In this document: piece after piece, positions 26,901 through 35,139 of the stretch | How the letters are laid out: the number at the start of each line of letters is the position of its first letter | Position numbering within the stretch: the stretch's first letter is position 1 | Assembly: GCF_040049275.1 (NCBI RefSeq) | Contig: NZ_JBDZDT010000003.1 | Span: 310,001 to 374,000 of the forward strand | Length of the DNA: 64,000 nt | Direction of reading: 5' to 3' | DNA from: Aquabacter sp040049275 | GTDB lineage: Bacteria; Pseudomonadota; Alphaproteobacteria; Rhizobiales; Xanthobacteraceae | Notes under the pieces: model-generated | Databases searched by the model: none | Told to the model about the DNA's origin: nothing | The model's input: only the letters and a program-made list of their open reading frames with translations | Made by a program: the position numbers and the translations under genes

Positions 26901-27373
26901 GCGGGCTTGGCGCCGACGATCTCGCCGATCTGCCCTTGCCGCACCAAAGCCGGGGAACGGGAGCCAGTGGAGGCGTCGGCGAACAAGAGGTGCACGTCGC
27001 GGGCGCGCACCTCCCGGCCATTGATGCGGTAATGGGATCCGGCGCCCCGGTCGATGCGGCGGACCACTTCCAGCGCGTCGCTGTCATTGAAGGCGGCGGG
27101 GGCGGTGCGGTCGGTATTGTCGAGATGCAGCACCACTTCGGCCGCATTGCGCGCCGGGCGGCTGGTGGTACCGGAAAAGATCACATCGTCCATGTCCTGG
27201 GCGCGGAAGGCCTTGTGAGAGCTTTCCCCCATGGCCCAGCGCATGGCTTCCACGAGATTGGACTTGCCGCAGCCGTTCGGCCCGACGACGCCGGTCAGGC
27301 CGGGCTCGATCAGGATCTCGGTCGGCTCCACGAAGGTCTTGAAGCCGAGGAGCCGGAGGCGGGTGAACTTCAT
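23921..27373 (-). CDS. smc: Chromosome segregation protein SMC
   Basis: Structural-maintenance-of-chromosomes ATPase, 1150 residues, which with ScpA/ScpB compacts and individualises sister chromosomes. The N-terminal head has Walker A GPNGCGKSN (about residue 33). Two very long Ala/Glu/Arg-rich coiled-coil arms flank a short hinge at about residues 510-650. The C-terminal head has the signature LSGGEQALTAMALIFA and Walker B CVLDEVDAPLDD. The ATG at 27373 gives the conserved start MKFTRLRLLGFKTFVEP; the longer frame to 27466 is not conserved. It lies just upstream of the F0 operon on the same strand, with 162 bases between. Confidence 0.97.
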   Translation of the reverse strand: MKFTRLRLLGFKTFVEPTEILIEPGLTGVVGPNGCGKSNLVEAMRWAMGESSHKAFRAQDMDDVIFSGTTSRPARNAAEVVLHLDNTDRTAPAAFNDSDALEVVRRIDRGAGSHYRINGREVRARDVHLLFADASTGSRSPALVRQGQIGEIVGAKPAARRRILEEAAGVAGLHARRHEAELRLKAAEANLLRLEDVVTQIGAQIDGLRRQSRQAVRYRTLSEEVRKSEAALLWSRWRETAGQLADAERAVEAATREVAERTRAQAEAARLQAIAAHHLPGLRQAEAAAAATLQRLTIARSELDKEEARLAARRQELERRMQQLGQDMARENALSADASGVLTRLEEEAEGLREEHELSVDAARDAMLNVADAERRLLSAEQALEERTRAYADVGARRSALESQLRDARARLARNAAERASVDAEEARLRQEAGTADLERRREEAEIARERLAVAEEAASEAEAAHAAARQATEALRPRLGEAERTFGRLDAEARTLEKLLASADRRFPPVADLLSVAKGFEVALGAALGDDLDLPVDERATARWAGAAPEPSDPALPEGAEPLAARVTGAPALARRLAQVGIVAKEEGARLQALLKPGQRLVSREGDLWRWDGLMAAADAPTAAARRLAERNRLADLNIEVEEARRALATLRADATELENRLKAAAGQELQVREARRTAQRAAEQAREVEAAAERKAGQHAARLSALEEARVRIAAGREEAEAVVREAEAGLAALEAPALIDADLATARGEAAQARAVLAETRAAAAGIERDRAARAKRLEAIAGEERSWRQRAGGAGERVAALEARRAEAAKELAETEDAPGEMILQRRTLLSELEAAEAARRKAADTLAEGEAALAAADRAARDTLEAMSGAREETARAEARLEGAKQRRDDATREIAEAFEGPPEKAQEAAGLAPGVDPPPLYEIEAALDRARRERERLGAVNLRADLELQEAEGQFGTLTTERDDLTEAIKRLRAGIQSLNREARERLQASFTVVDGHFRKLFDTLFGGGEAQLVLTEADDPLEAGLDIIAKPPGKKPQTLSLLSGGEQALTAMALIFAVFLTNPAPICVLDEVDAPLDDANVERFCTLLDEMTRLTDTRFLTITHNPITMARMNRLFGVTMAERGVSRLVSVDLQSAERLREVS

Positions 27374-27498
27374 TGCGCGGCGGTGTGCCAGCTTTCCCAG
27401 GTTGCGGTCAAATGCACCGTGGGGTGCGAATCGGCTGGGAGCAAGGCCGGGGAAGGCCCGGTCCACAGGCTGGGGGTCTTCCGAGCCGCCTGCACCAC

Positions 27499-28791
27499 CT
27501 AGTCACGCATGCCGGGACGTGCATCGCCTATCGGCTCGCCAGAGGAGGCAGCATCACGCAGCGTTAGGGCATTGTCGACGTCGATGCGGCCGTCGGCGAC
27601 AGTGCCGGCCTTGCCGCTGGTCTTCTCAAAGGTCGACTGCTCGTGGATGCGGTTGCCCTCTGGGGTGGAACTCAAGGTGGTAAAGCGCAGATCAATCGAT
27701 CCCAATCCTGCCGGCGCCATAGCGAGAAGTTCGCCGGCATCGGTCTCGCCACCGCCATCCGCATCCATCCGGACGTGCAGTTCGGCGAAAACGGCATCCT
27801 CATCAGTTCGGGCGACGAGATCGATGCCGTCTCGATCGATGACGGCGGGTTCGATCAGGCGACGGAGTCGGTTTCGGAGGACGTCTTCAAGCCCCTGGAT
27901 CGCCCCCATCATCACGGCGTCTAGCGTGTCAGACAGCCAGCCCGGCGGCAGAAGTCTTTCCGTTTCGTATTTATCTTGGATATTATCGATCAAAATCAAA
28001 AAATCTTTAAGTATTTCAATTCTTTGTTCTTTCGGCCAGTTCTTAAAATTATCTATGGTTTCTTTTATTTTTCCATAATTATTCTTCAATAGAAATTGAG
28101 AAATACCGCAAACGAACTCCTTCCCAAACTCACTGATCGAGATGTAATCGGGACGACCTTCGTGAGTGCCTTGCTCCAATGATTGCTTGAGGGCCGCGAT
28201 CCCATGCGCCTCGATCAGAGAGAGCCGCTCGTTCCCGAGCGACGAGAGCATAACCGTTCGCCCTCCCACATGGTCGCCTCCTAAGCGCCCCACAAAGTCT
28301 TTGATATGTATATAATGATATCCATCAAACTGACTCAACGACGAATTATCGTACAAATCCCCATACCCACCCCGTAAACCCCAGCACCCTCCCAAGCTGT
28401 TCCATGTTGAAAATGAAATAGATCGGAGATTAGCTGGATCTCTCAAAGCATATTCGTACAGGGCAAACTGCGTTATAGCGCCGCCCAGGCTGTGCCCCGT
28501 CAGGTGAACCTGACCTCCAAGATTTGCCGCCCGGTCGATAATGGCCTGGACTTGAGATCTATTTTTTTCATACTGCGGCCAGCCCATACCCAAATTACAC
28601 GAAGCATCTGCCGCGTCATCGGTTCCACGAAACGAAACGATGATGGAGTTATCTTTAATATAAACTTCAGTAAAAAGACCTGTATTGCCGTCACTATAGT
28701 TCAGGCCTTCAACACGGACGTATCCACCAGGAAGCACCCCGCGCTTGTATGATGCGAAAGCACCCCTTAACTGATCTAATACGGCAGTCAT
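27499..28791 (-). CDS. Class-3-lipase-like protein with RTX-type C-terminal remnant
   Basis: A 430-residue alpha/beta-hydrolase. The N-terminal lipase part has the oxyanion segment SFRGTDDA (about residue 53) and the nucleophile elbow GHSLGG (Ser101); IEAHGI holds a candidate catalytic His. The C-terminal ~120 residues (FAELHVRMDADGGGETDAGEL, SIDLRF, GNRIHEQSTFEK) resemble the calcium-binding region that precedes RTX repeats in large secreted proteins, but no GGxGxDxL repeats follow. Bases coding for the N-terminal ~280 residues are strikingly AT-rich, while the C-terminal end has host-like GC. It starts at 28791 after GTGGAG. No signal peptide is seen. Horizontal origin is likely; a secreted lipase or toxin is possible. 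Confidence 0.7.
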   Translation of the reverse strand: MTAVLDQLRGAFASYKRGVLPGGYVRVEGLNYSDGNTGLFTEVYIKDNSIIVSFRGTDDAADASCNLGMGWPQYEKNRSQVQAIIDRAANLGGQVHLTGHSLGGAITQFALYEYALRDPANLRSISFSTWNSLGGCWGLRGGYGDLYDNSSLSQFDGYHYIHIKDFVGRLGGDHVGGRTVMLSSLGNERLSLIEAHGIAALKQSLEQGTHEGRPDYISISEFGKEFVCGISQFLLKNNYGKIKETIDNFKNWPKEQRIEILKDFLILIDNIQDKYETERLLPPGWLSDTLDAVMMGAIQGLEDVLRNRLRRLIEPAVIDRDGIDLVARTDEDAVFAELHVRMDADGGGETDAGELLAMAPAGLGSIDLRFTTLSSTPEGNRIHEQSTFEKTSGKAGTVADGRIDVDNALTLRDAASSGEPIGDARPGMRD

Positions 28792-28806
28792 TTTCTCCAC
28801 CCGCAC

Positions 28807-29246
28807 AGAGAAAGAATTTCTAAGAAATTTATCAATTCCCCCGACTTCAATCCATCCTATTTTTTACATGCGATGGCGATAACTTGAAACACGCCAGAAA
28901 AATTATTCGATGATTTGCCGCAGATACATCATATTTCTTATTAAATTTGTCATCAATCACGCGATATTCCGTAGATTCACGCACGATCTATTTTGCCGCC
29001 AAAATAATGTAGCGCACTCCCTTCGCGCATCCTCTTGCCGCCGTTCAGCGCCTTGACGCGGACCTGGATCTCTCCGGAACAAGGCGGAACAGGCGGCCGG
29101 GTCAGCCCTGCCGTGACGATCGCGGGCCGCAGAGCTTCCCTCCGGGCCTCCGGCGCTCTAGAAGCTCTTGCGGCGATTGCGTTCGCGGCTTGGCGCCCCA
29201 TTTAAAGGGCGCGCACGGCGCGAGGCTTTTCTAAGGACGAGGACAC
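28807..29246. other. Gap without a recognised gene, AT-rich left half
   Basis: Bases 28807-28990 continue the AT-rich composition of the lipase gene; 28990-29246 return to host GC. I see no RNA gene or conserved open frame. The short frame at 28977-29201 on the minus strand has no recognisable content. The composition step near 28990 may mark one edge of an insertion. Confidence 0.5.
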
Positions 29247-30161
29247 ATGCTGCTCAACCAGGGCGAAGTGAACGGCACGGTGGCGGACGCCGACGATCTC
29301 GTCATCGACACCACCACCCAGACCTTCATGGCCGACGTGATCGAAGAATCGCGGCGCCGCCCGGTGCTGGTGGACTTCTGGGCGCCCTGGTGCGGCCCGT
29401 GCAAGACCCTGGGCCCGGTGATCGAGAAGGCGGTGAAGGCCGCCAAGGGCAAGGTGAAGCTTGCCAAGATGAATATCGACGAGCACCCGGCCATTGCCGG
29501 CCGGCTCGGCATACAGTCCATCCCCGCCGTCTATGCCTTCGTGAACGGCCAGCCGGTTGACGGCTTCATGGGCGCCCTGCCCGAAGGCCAGGTGAAAAGC
29601 TTCATCGAGCGCCTCCTGGGCGGCGCGGTGGATGCGGATGTGGCCGAGATCCTCGCCGCCGGCGAGCAGGCGCTCACCGAGGGCGATGCCCCCGGCGCGG
29701 CGGAAATCTTCGCCCATGTGCTGGCCGAGGAGCCGGAAAACCTGAAGGCCCTTGGCGGCCTCGTGCGCGCCCAGGTGCTGGGCGGCGCGCTGGAGCAGGC
29801 CAAGGCCACGCTCGCCATGGTGCCCCCCGGCAAGGAGAACGACACCGCCGTTTCCGCCGCCCGCGCGGCGCTGGAACTGGCCGAGCAGGCCGCCTCCCTC
29901 GGCGATATCGCGCCGCTCGAAGCCGCCATCGCCGCCGATCCGGCCGATCATCAGGCCCGGTTCGATCTCGCTCTGGCGCTCAATGCGCGCAACAAGCGCG
30001 ATCTCGCGCTCCAGCACCTCCTCGACATCGTGAAGCGCGACCGCGCCTGGAACGAGGACGGCGCGCGCAAGCAGCTTCTGCAATTCTTCGAGGCGTGGGG
30101 GCCCACCGACCCCCATACCGTGGCCGGGCGCAGGAAGCTCTCGACCATCCTGTTCTCATAA
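29247..30161 (+). CDS. Thioredoxin-domain TPR protein (CnoX/TrxSC-like)
   Basis: A 304-residue protein with an N-terminal thioredoxin domain (residues ~20-125) and C-terminal TPR-like helices. The redox site is WCGPC in VLVDFWAPWCGPCKTLGP, so both cysteines are present, unlike E. coli CnoX where the motif is degenerate. The cis-proline is in GIQSIPAVYAF. Proteins of this architecture act as redox chaperones that hold clients for GroEL. The ATG at 29247 has an AAGGACGAGG site. It is followed after eight bases by the LON-domain gene, consistent with a protein quality-control pair. Confidence 0.9.
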   Translation: MLLNQGEVNGTVADADDLVIDTTTQTFMADVIEESRRRPVLVDFWAPWCGPCKTLGPVIEKAVKAAKGKVKLAKMNIDEHPAIAGRLGIQSIPAVYAFVNGQPVDGFMGALPEGQVKSFIERLLGGAVDADVAEILAAGEQALTEGDAPGAAEIFAHVLAEEPENLKALGGLVRAQVLGGALEQAKATLAMVPPGKENDTAVSAARAALELAEQAASLGDIAPLEAAIAADPADHQARFDLALALNARNKRDLALQHLLDIVKRDRAWNEDGARKQLLQFFEAWGPTDPHTVAGRRKLSTILFS

Positions 30162-30169
30162 GGAAAATC

Positions 30170-30844
30170 GTGGCCGCCCATCGCTCATACCACGCCCCCG
30201 GCGACGTTCCGGCGGTCGTGCCCGTCTTCCCGCTCTCCGGCGCGCTGCTGCTGCCGCGCGCCGAGCTGCCGCTGAACATCTTCGAGCCGCGCTACCTGGA
30301 AATGGTGGACGACGCCCTGGCAGGCGAGCGCATCATCGTCATGGTGCAGCCGGATGAATCGAAGCCTGAGGATGCGCGCGGGCCGCATCTGTTCCAGGTG
30401 GGCTGCCTCGGCCGCATCACCCAGTTCGCCGAGACCGGCGACGGGCGCTACCTCGTCACCCTCACCGGCATCTGCCGGGTGAAGATCGTCGAGGAGATGG
30501 CCGCCACCACGCCCTATAGGCAATGCCGCGTCGACGCCCTCCCCTTCGCCGGCGATTTCGACGAAGGCGTGGGTGAGGACAAGGTGGACCGCTCCGCGCT
30601 GCTGGGCGCCCTGGCGGACTTTCTTGAAGCCAACAAGCTGGAAGCGGACTGGGACGGCATCCAGCAGGCGGGCACCGAGACGCTGGTGAACGCGCTCTCC
30701 GTGATGTCGCCCTATGGCGCGCTGGAAAAGCAGGCGCTGCTGGAGGCGAAGGACCTGAAGGAGCGGGCCGACATGCTGGTGGCCATCACGCAGATGATGC
30801 TCGCCCGCATGCCGGGAGACGACGGCGAGCCGTCGCTTCAATAG
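30170..30844 (+). CDS. LON N-terminal (substrate-binding) domain protein
   Basis: A 224-residue protein made of the Lon protease N-terminal domain alone, without ATPase or protease domains. Motifs include VFPLSGALLLPRAELPLNIFEPRYLEMVDDAL and the QVGCLGRI strand. The GTG at 30170 is preferred because AAGGAAA lies directly upstream and the frame then starts right after the thioredoxin stop; an ATG at 30095 lies inside the previous gene. Such proteins are widespread in alphaproteobacteria, and their role, possibly binding unfolded proteins, is not established. Confidence 0.87.
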   Translation: MAAHRSYHAPGDVPAVVPVFPLSGALLLPRAELPLNIFEPRYLEMVDDALAGERIIVMVQPDESKPEDARGPHLFQVGCLGRITQFAETGDGRYLVTLTGICRVKIVEEMAATTPYRQCRVDALPFAGDFDEGVGEDKVDRSALLGALADFLEANKLEADWDGIQQAGTETLVNALSVMSPYGALEKQALLEAKDLKERADMLVAITQMMLARMPGDDGEPSLQ

Positions 30845-30857
30845 CGCGTATCGTAGC

Positions 30858-30930
30858 CGTCATGGCCGGGCTTGACCCAGCCATCTCTCTCAATCCTGGG
30901 AGATCCCCGAGTCAGGCCCGGGGATGACGG
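30858..30930. repeat. Palindromic intergenic repeat (GTCATGGCCGGG family)
   Basis: CATGGCCGGGCTTGACCCAGCCAT followed by GATCCCCGAGTCAGGCCCGGGGATGACGG, placed between the 3' ends of two convergent genes. Confidence 0.75.
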
Positions 30931-30940
30931 AGAAGAAAAG

Positions 30941-31285
30941 CTAAGGCTCCGCCGCGAACCTCAGGCGCCCGGCCGGCGCCAGGGTGGCGAGGTGGAAGGT
31001 GCGGATTTCAACCGTGCCGCCAATGTCCAGCGTCAGCACCAGAAGGTCTCCGGACACCGCCGTGGAGACGATATGCGCGCCCTTCGGCAGGGTGGCGGTG
31101 ATCTCCCCGGGGCTCACCGACTTGGCACGCAGCATGCGATAGGCAATGACGCCGAACACCGAGGCAAGCCCCAGCACCATGATCAGGATCGAAACCGAGG
31201 AAAAGCGCCGGACCTTGCGCAGCACCCGCTCCTGCTCCGGCGAGAGGGGATCCTGAGTGTCGGGTTCGGGCGGACTGAGAAACAT
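30941..31285 (-). CDS. DUF6476-like single-pass membrane protein
   Basis: A 114-residue protein with a charged cytoplasmic N-terminus (about 28 residues), one membrane helix (SSVSILIMVLGLASVFGVIAYRML) and a small beta-rich C-terminal domain (LLVLTLDIGGTVEIRTFHL). It matches my recollection of alphaproteobacterial DUF6476 proteins, which often sit beside a pseudouridine synthase gene. Its start codon overlaps that of the divergent rluD-like gene by two bases. The function is unknown. Confidence 0.7.
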   Translation of the reverse strand: MFLSPPEPDTQDPLSPEQERVLRKVRRFSSVSILIMVLGLASVFGVIAYRMLRAKSVSPGEITATLPKGAHIVSTAVSGDLLVLTLDIGGTVEIRTFHLATLAPAGRLRFAAEP

Positions 31286-32324
31286 GGATCAACCTGATTT
31301 CGAGAACGACGACGCGCTCGATGTCGCCACCGAGGCGGCGGACGAGGTGCACGAAGTCGCCGTCTCCGCCGAGGAGGCCGGGGAGCGCACAGACCGGCTG
31401 CTGGCCGCCCGCCTCGCCCCCTTGAGCCGCACCCGCATCCAGCGCCTCGTGACGGAGGGGCGGGTGGAGAACGGCGCGAGAGTGGTAGGAGACGCGGCCG
31501 AGCGGGTCAATGCCGGGGATGTCCTGACCCTGCGCGTGCCCGCCCCCGAGCCCGCCGAACCTTTGCCCGAGGCCATCCCGCTCCGGATCGTCCATGAGGA
31601 CGCCCAGCTCATCGTCATCGACAAGCCGGCGGGCCTCGTGGTGCATCCCGCGCCCGGCAACTGGTCCGGCACGCTGGTGAACGCGCTGCTGCACCATTGC
31701 GGCGACAGCCTGTCCGGCATCGGAGGGGTCAAGCGGCCGGGCATCGTCCACCGGCTGGACAAGGACACGTCCGGCCTCCTCGTGGTGGCGAAGACCGACG
31801 CCGCCCACAAGGCGCTGGCCGCCCAGTTCGCGGACCACGGCCGCACCGGCGATCTGGACCGGGCCTATCTCGCCTTCGTCTGGGGCGTGCCGGACCAGCG
31901 TGGAATGGTGGACGCCCCAATCGACCGCCACCCGGCCAGCCGCGTGAAGATGGCCGTGCGCCAGAGCGGCCGGCAGGCGGTGACCCATTGGCGGCTCAAG
32001 GAGACGTTCTGCGATACCTCCGGCGCGCCGGTGGCATCCCTGGTGGAATGCCAGCTGGAGACCGGGCGCACCCACCAGATCCGCGTCCATATGGCCCATA
32101 TCGGCCATCCGCTTCTGGGGGACGAGGTCTATGGCCTGGGCTTCCGTACCAAGCTGACGCGGCTGCCGGAGGACGCGAAAACCGCCCTGAACGGCCTCGG
32201 CCGGCAGGCGCTCCATGCGGCGCGGCTGGGTTTTGTCCATCCCAAGACGGGCAAGATTCTCAGCTTCGAGAGCCCTTTGCCGCAGGAGCTAAGGGAATTG
32301 CGCACTGCACTCGCGGCGACGTGA
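31284..32324 (+). CDS. rluD: Ribosomal large-subunit pseudouridine synthase, RluD family
   Basis: Pseudouridine synthase of the RluA/RluD family, 346 residues. An S4 RNA-binding domain lies at residues ~35-95 (DRLLAARLAPLSRTRIQRLV). The catalytic domain follows, with the nucleophilic Asp in HRLDKDTSGLLVVAK and the conserved RTHQIRVHMAHIGHPLLGD. RluD in E. coli modifies 23S rRNA positions 1911, 1915 and 1917; assignment to RluD rather than RluA/RluC rests on the S4 domain. The ATG at 31284 shares bases with the ATG of the divergent DUF6476-like gene. rpoH follows after 116 bases on the same strand. Confidence 0.88.
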   Translation: MDQPDFENDDALDVATEAADEVHEVAVSAEEAGERTDRLLAARLAPLSRTRIQRLVTEGRVENGARVVGDAAERVNAGDVLTLRVPAPEPAEPLPEAIPLRIVHEDAQLIVIDKPAGLVVHPAPGNWSGTLVNALLHHCGDSLSGIGGVKRPGIVHRLDKDTSGLLVVAKTDAAHKALAAQFADHGRTGDLDRAYLAFVWGVPDQRGMVDAPIDRHPASRVKMAVRQSGRQAVTHWRLKETFCDTSGAPVASLVECQLETGRTHQIRVHMAHIGHPLLGDEVYGLGFRTKLTRLPEDAKTALNGLGRQALHAARLGFVHPKTGKILSFESPLPQELRELRTALAAT

Positions 32325-32440
32325 GGGGATCAAATCTTTCGCAAGCCCGTTGCAAGCTATATGCTGCTTGGTTGCGGCCGGCGCTCAGCGGCCGCTGATG
32401 TGGCTGCCGAAAGCGGGGCCGCGATGCTAGGAGGCCGCTT

Positions 32441-33340
32441 ATGGCCCAGTCGAACCATGTGCCCATCCCGTCTGCCGAAGGCGGGCTGAGCAGGTATCTG
32501 GAAGAGATCCGGCGGTTCCCCATGTTGGAGCCGCAGGAAGAATACATGCTCGCCAAGAGCTGGCGCGAGCATGGGGACCGCGACGCCGCCCACCGGCTCG
32601 TCACCAGCCATCTTCGCCTCGTGGCGAAGATCGCCATGGGATACCGCGGCTATGGCCTGCCCATATCCGAGGTGATCTCCGAGGGCAATGTGGGCCTCAT
32701 GCAGGCGGTGAAGCGTTTCGAACCCGAAAAGGGGTTCCGCCTCGCCACTTATGCCATGTGGTGGATCCGCGCCTCGATTCAAGAATACATCCTGCGGTCG
32801 TGGAGCCTCGTGAAGATGGGCACCACGGCGGCGCAGAAGAAATTGTTCTTCAACCTGCGCAAGGCCAAGAGCCAGATCTCGGCCCTGGAAGAGGGCGATC
32901 TTCGCCCAGATCAGGTGAAGGTGATCGCCACCAAGCTGGGCGTCACCGAGCAGGAAGTGGTGGACATGAACCGCCGCCTCTCGGGCGACGCTTCCCTCAA
33001 CGCGCCCCTGCGCGAGGACGGGGAAGGCGGCGGCGAGTGGCAGGACTGGCTAGTCGACGAGCATGACGACCAGGAAAGCAATCTTGCGGAAAGCGAGGAA
33101 CTGGAGAACCGCCGCACGGCGCTCGCCGGCGCCCTCACCGTGCTGAACGAGCGCGAGCGCCGCATCTTCGAGGCGCGCCGCCTCTCCGACGACCCGGTGA
33201 CGCTGGAAGAGCTGGCGGCCGAGTTCGGCGTCTCCCGCGAGCGGGTGCGCCAGATCGAGGTGCGCGCGTTCGAGAAAGTGCAGAAGGCGGTCGTGGACCG
33301 CGTCAAGGCGCTCGAGGAGCCCGAGGTGGAGCCGGTGTGA
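32441..33340 (+). CDS. rpoH: RNA polymerase heat-shock sigma factor sigma-32
   Basis: Sigma-70 family factor RpoH, 299 residues. Region 2 has HRLVTSHLRLVAKIAMGYRG and YAMWWIRASIQEYIL. The RpoH-specific box between regions 2 and 3 is present as QKKLFFNLR. Region 4 has VTLEELAAEFGVSRERVRQIE. RpoH directs heat-shock transcription; alphaproteobacteria often carry two or more copies, so this may be one of several paralogues. It has its own strong bidirectional terminator. The 116 bases upstream are the likely promoter region; I do not see an unambiguous -35/-10 pair. Confidence 0.95.
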   Translation: MAQSNHVPIPSAEGGLSRYLEEIRRFPMLEPQEEYMLAKSWREHGDRDAAHRLVTSHLRLVAKIAMGYRGYGLPISEVISEGNVGLMQAVKRFEPEKGFRLATYAMWWIRASIQEYILRSWSLVKMGTTAAQKKLFFNLRKAKSQISALEEGDLRPDQVKVIATKLGVTEQEVVDMNRRLSGDASLNAPLREDGEGGGEWQDWLVDEHDDQESNLAESEELENRRTALAGALTVLNERERRIFEARRLSDDPVTLEELAAEFGVSRERVRQIEVRAFEKVQKAVVDRVKALEEPEVEPV

Positions 33341-33360
33341 GCCGCCCATCTGCTGAAAAC

Positions 33361-33391
33361 AAAAAACCGGGCCCTGCGGCCCGGTTTTTTT
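33361..33391. terminator. Bidirectional rho-independent terminator between rpoH and cysG
   Basis: CCGGGCC-CTGC-GGCCCGG stem-loop flanked by six A on the left and seven T on the right. It therefore works as a classic terminator for rpoH on the plus strand and for cysG on the minus strand. Confidence 0.93.
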
Positions 33392-33438
33392 ATGATCTGG
33401 GAGTGAGCTGAAGCGCTTCGAGGGTCTGGCGCGTGCGC

Positions 33439-34935
33439 TCAAACGGTCCGGCGCTCCCGGTCAAGCCCTGCGGCTTCAACCGCCGCGCCTTCCGCCAGCG
33501 CATGCCCATAGATGACGAGGCACGGCCCCTTCGCCCCCGCCTCCACCGCGATCTCCACCTCTCCGGCGAGGCGGTCGAGGGGCGCGGAGACCACCACCTC
33601 CTCGGGCCGGGTGGCCGAGAAGACGGCGAGCGCAGGCGTCTGAAGGTCGATGCCCGCTTCCGCAAGGTGCGTGACGAGATCCGCCAAGGTCCGGCGCGGC
33701 ATGTAGACCACCGTGGTGGCCGCCGGGTCCGACAGGGCCTTGAAGTCCAGATCCTTCGGGAGCTTGCCGTCGCGCGCATGGGCGGTGACGAATTGCAGCC
33801 GCCGCGCATGGTCGCGATGGGTTAGCGAGGTTACGAGCCGCCCCGCCGCACCCTGGGGCGACGAAATCCCCGGCACCACCTCCACCGGCACGCCGGCCGC
33901 GCGGCAGGCGGAAATCTCCTCCCCGGCCCGGCCGAAGATCATGGGGTCGCCGCCCTTCAGGCGCACCACCCGGCGGCCTTCCTTGGCGAGCTGCACCATG
34001 AGCGCGTTGATGTCGTCCTGCTTGCAGGAGGGGCGGTAACCGGTCTTGCCCACCAGCATCTTCTTCGCCTCGCGCCGGGCGAAATCCAGCACCTCCGATG
34101 AAACGAGGTCATCGTAGAGCACCACTTCGGCCGATTGCAGCGCGCGCACGGCCTTGAGCGTGAGAAGTTCGGGATCGCCTGGCCCCGCGCCCACCAGCAC
34201 CACGGAGCCCGTGTCCGGCGTGGCGCGCGCGGTCTCGGCGGCGGCGAAGAGGGAGCGGCGGTCATCCTCGGTGGGCACGCGCTCCGGCGCTGAGAGCGCG
34301 CGGGCGGCAAAGCCCTCCCAGAAGCTGCGGCGGGCGTGGAAGGAGAGGCCCATGGCGGAGACCGCCGCGCGCCAGTCCTGCGCCGCCTGCGCCCATTTGC
34401 GGAAGCCCAGCGGCAGCAGCGCCTCGATCTTGGCGCGGATGGCCTGGCCGAACACCGGCGCCGCGCCGTCCGTGGAGATACCCACCACGAGGGGAGAGCG
34501 GTTGACGATGGCGCCGAAGGCGAAATCGCAGAAGGCCGGCCGATCCACCACGTTCACCGGCACGCCGGCCGCGCGGGCGGCGGCGGCGAAGCGGGCGGCC
34601 TCTTCGTCATCCCCGGCATCGGCGATGGCGAGGGCCGCGCCGTTGAGGTCCGCCGCATCCCAAGAGCGCGCGATGATGGTCACCGCGCCGCCGGGCGGGT
34701 TTGCCACCAGCGCATGCATCTCCTCGCAAGGCGCGGCGGAGAAGACGGAAACGGCCGCCCCGGTGGCGGAGAGCAGTTCCGCCTTCCACGCCGCCGGCTC
34801 GGAGCCTCCGGCCACCACCACGGGCTTGCCGGCCAGCGCGAAGAAGACCGGCAGGCGGGCGAGCTTCTCCATGCGCCCGCCGCGGTTCTCGCGCGGGGTG
34901 CGGGGGGTGCCGTCCGTCTCGGCCGGAGGGGCCAT
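33439..34935 (-). CDS. cysG: Siroheme synthase (multifunctional CysG)
   Basis: CysG, about 498 residues. The N-terminal third (VFFALAGKPVVVAGGSEPA) is the precorrin-2 dehydrogenase/sirohydrochlorin ferrochelatase module. The C-terminal half is uroporphyrinogen-III C-methyltransferase, with VLVGAGPGDPELLTLKA, VGKTGYRPSCKQDDIN and GDPMIFGRAGEE. Siroheme is the cofactor of assimilatory sulfite and nitrite reductases. Start codons possible are GTG at 34941, ATG at 34935 and ATG at 34872; I chose 34935. A palindromic repeat lies directly upstream, and no cysteine-pathway genes are adjacent. It is convergent with rpoH. Confidence 0.93.
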   Translation of the reverse strand: MAPPAETDGTPRTPRENRGGRMEKLARLPVFFALAGKPVVVAGGSEPAAWKAELLSATGAAVSVFSAAPCEEMHALVANPPGGAVTIIARSWDAADLNGAALAIADAGDDEEAARFAAAARAAGVPVNVVDRPAFCDFAFGAIVNRSPLVVGISTDGAAPVFGQAIRAKIEALLPLGFRKWAQAAQDWRAAVSAMGLSFHARRSFWEGFAARALSAPERVPTEDDRRSLFAAAETARATPDTGSVVLVGAGPGDPELLTLKAVRALQSAEVVLYDDLVSSEVLDFARREAKKMLVGKTGYRPSCKQDDINALMVQLAKEGRRVVRLKGGDPMIFGRAGEEISACRAAGVPVEVVPGISSPQGAAGRLVTSLTHRDHARRLQFVTAHARDGKLPKDLDFKALSDPAATTVVYMPRRTLADLVTHLAEAGIDLQTPALAVFSATRPEEVVVSAPLDRLAGEVEIAVEAGAKGPCLVIYGHALAEGAAVEAAGLDRERRTV

Positions 34936-34962
34936 GTTCACAACCTATCCCTTTAGAGACAT

Positions 34963-35058
34963 CGTCATGGCCGGACTTGATCCGGCCATCCACGGCCATC
35001 CGCAAGTGGCATCCTGCGGAACCGCGTGGATCCCCGGATCGAGTCTGGGGATGACGGC
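34963..35058. repeat. Palindromic intergenic repeat (GTCATGGCCGGA family)
   Basis: A 96-base unit whose ends form an inverted repeat (CGTCATGGCCGGACTTGATC at the left; GGATCGAGTCTGGGGATGACG at the right), between cysG and polA. Confidence 0.8.
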
Positions 35059-35139
35059 GGTTCTTGTGGGTGCTGTTCGATCTTTCAATGTGTGCGCATG
35101 CGAAGGGTTCGGCAAGACAGGCCCCGAAGGGGCGAGTGC

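Noticed and set aside
24041..27502. Long plus-strand frames (24041-25777 and 25976-27502) across smc
   Set aside because: Both are antisense to the coiled-coil region of smc; composition is repetitive Gly/Ala/Arg, and no motif is conserved.
28977..29201. A 74-codon frame on the minus strand before the thioredoxin-TPR gene
   Set aside because: No ribosome site, no recognisable family, and it would overlap the promoter region of the downstream gene.
32337..32363. TTTCGC...TATATG as the rpoH promoter
   Set aside because: The -35 box is poor and the spacer is only 15 bases; not strong enough to list as a feature.
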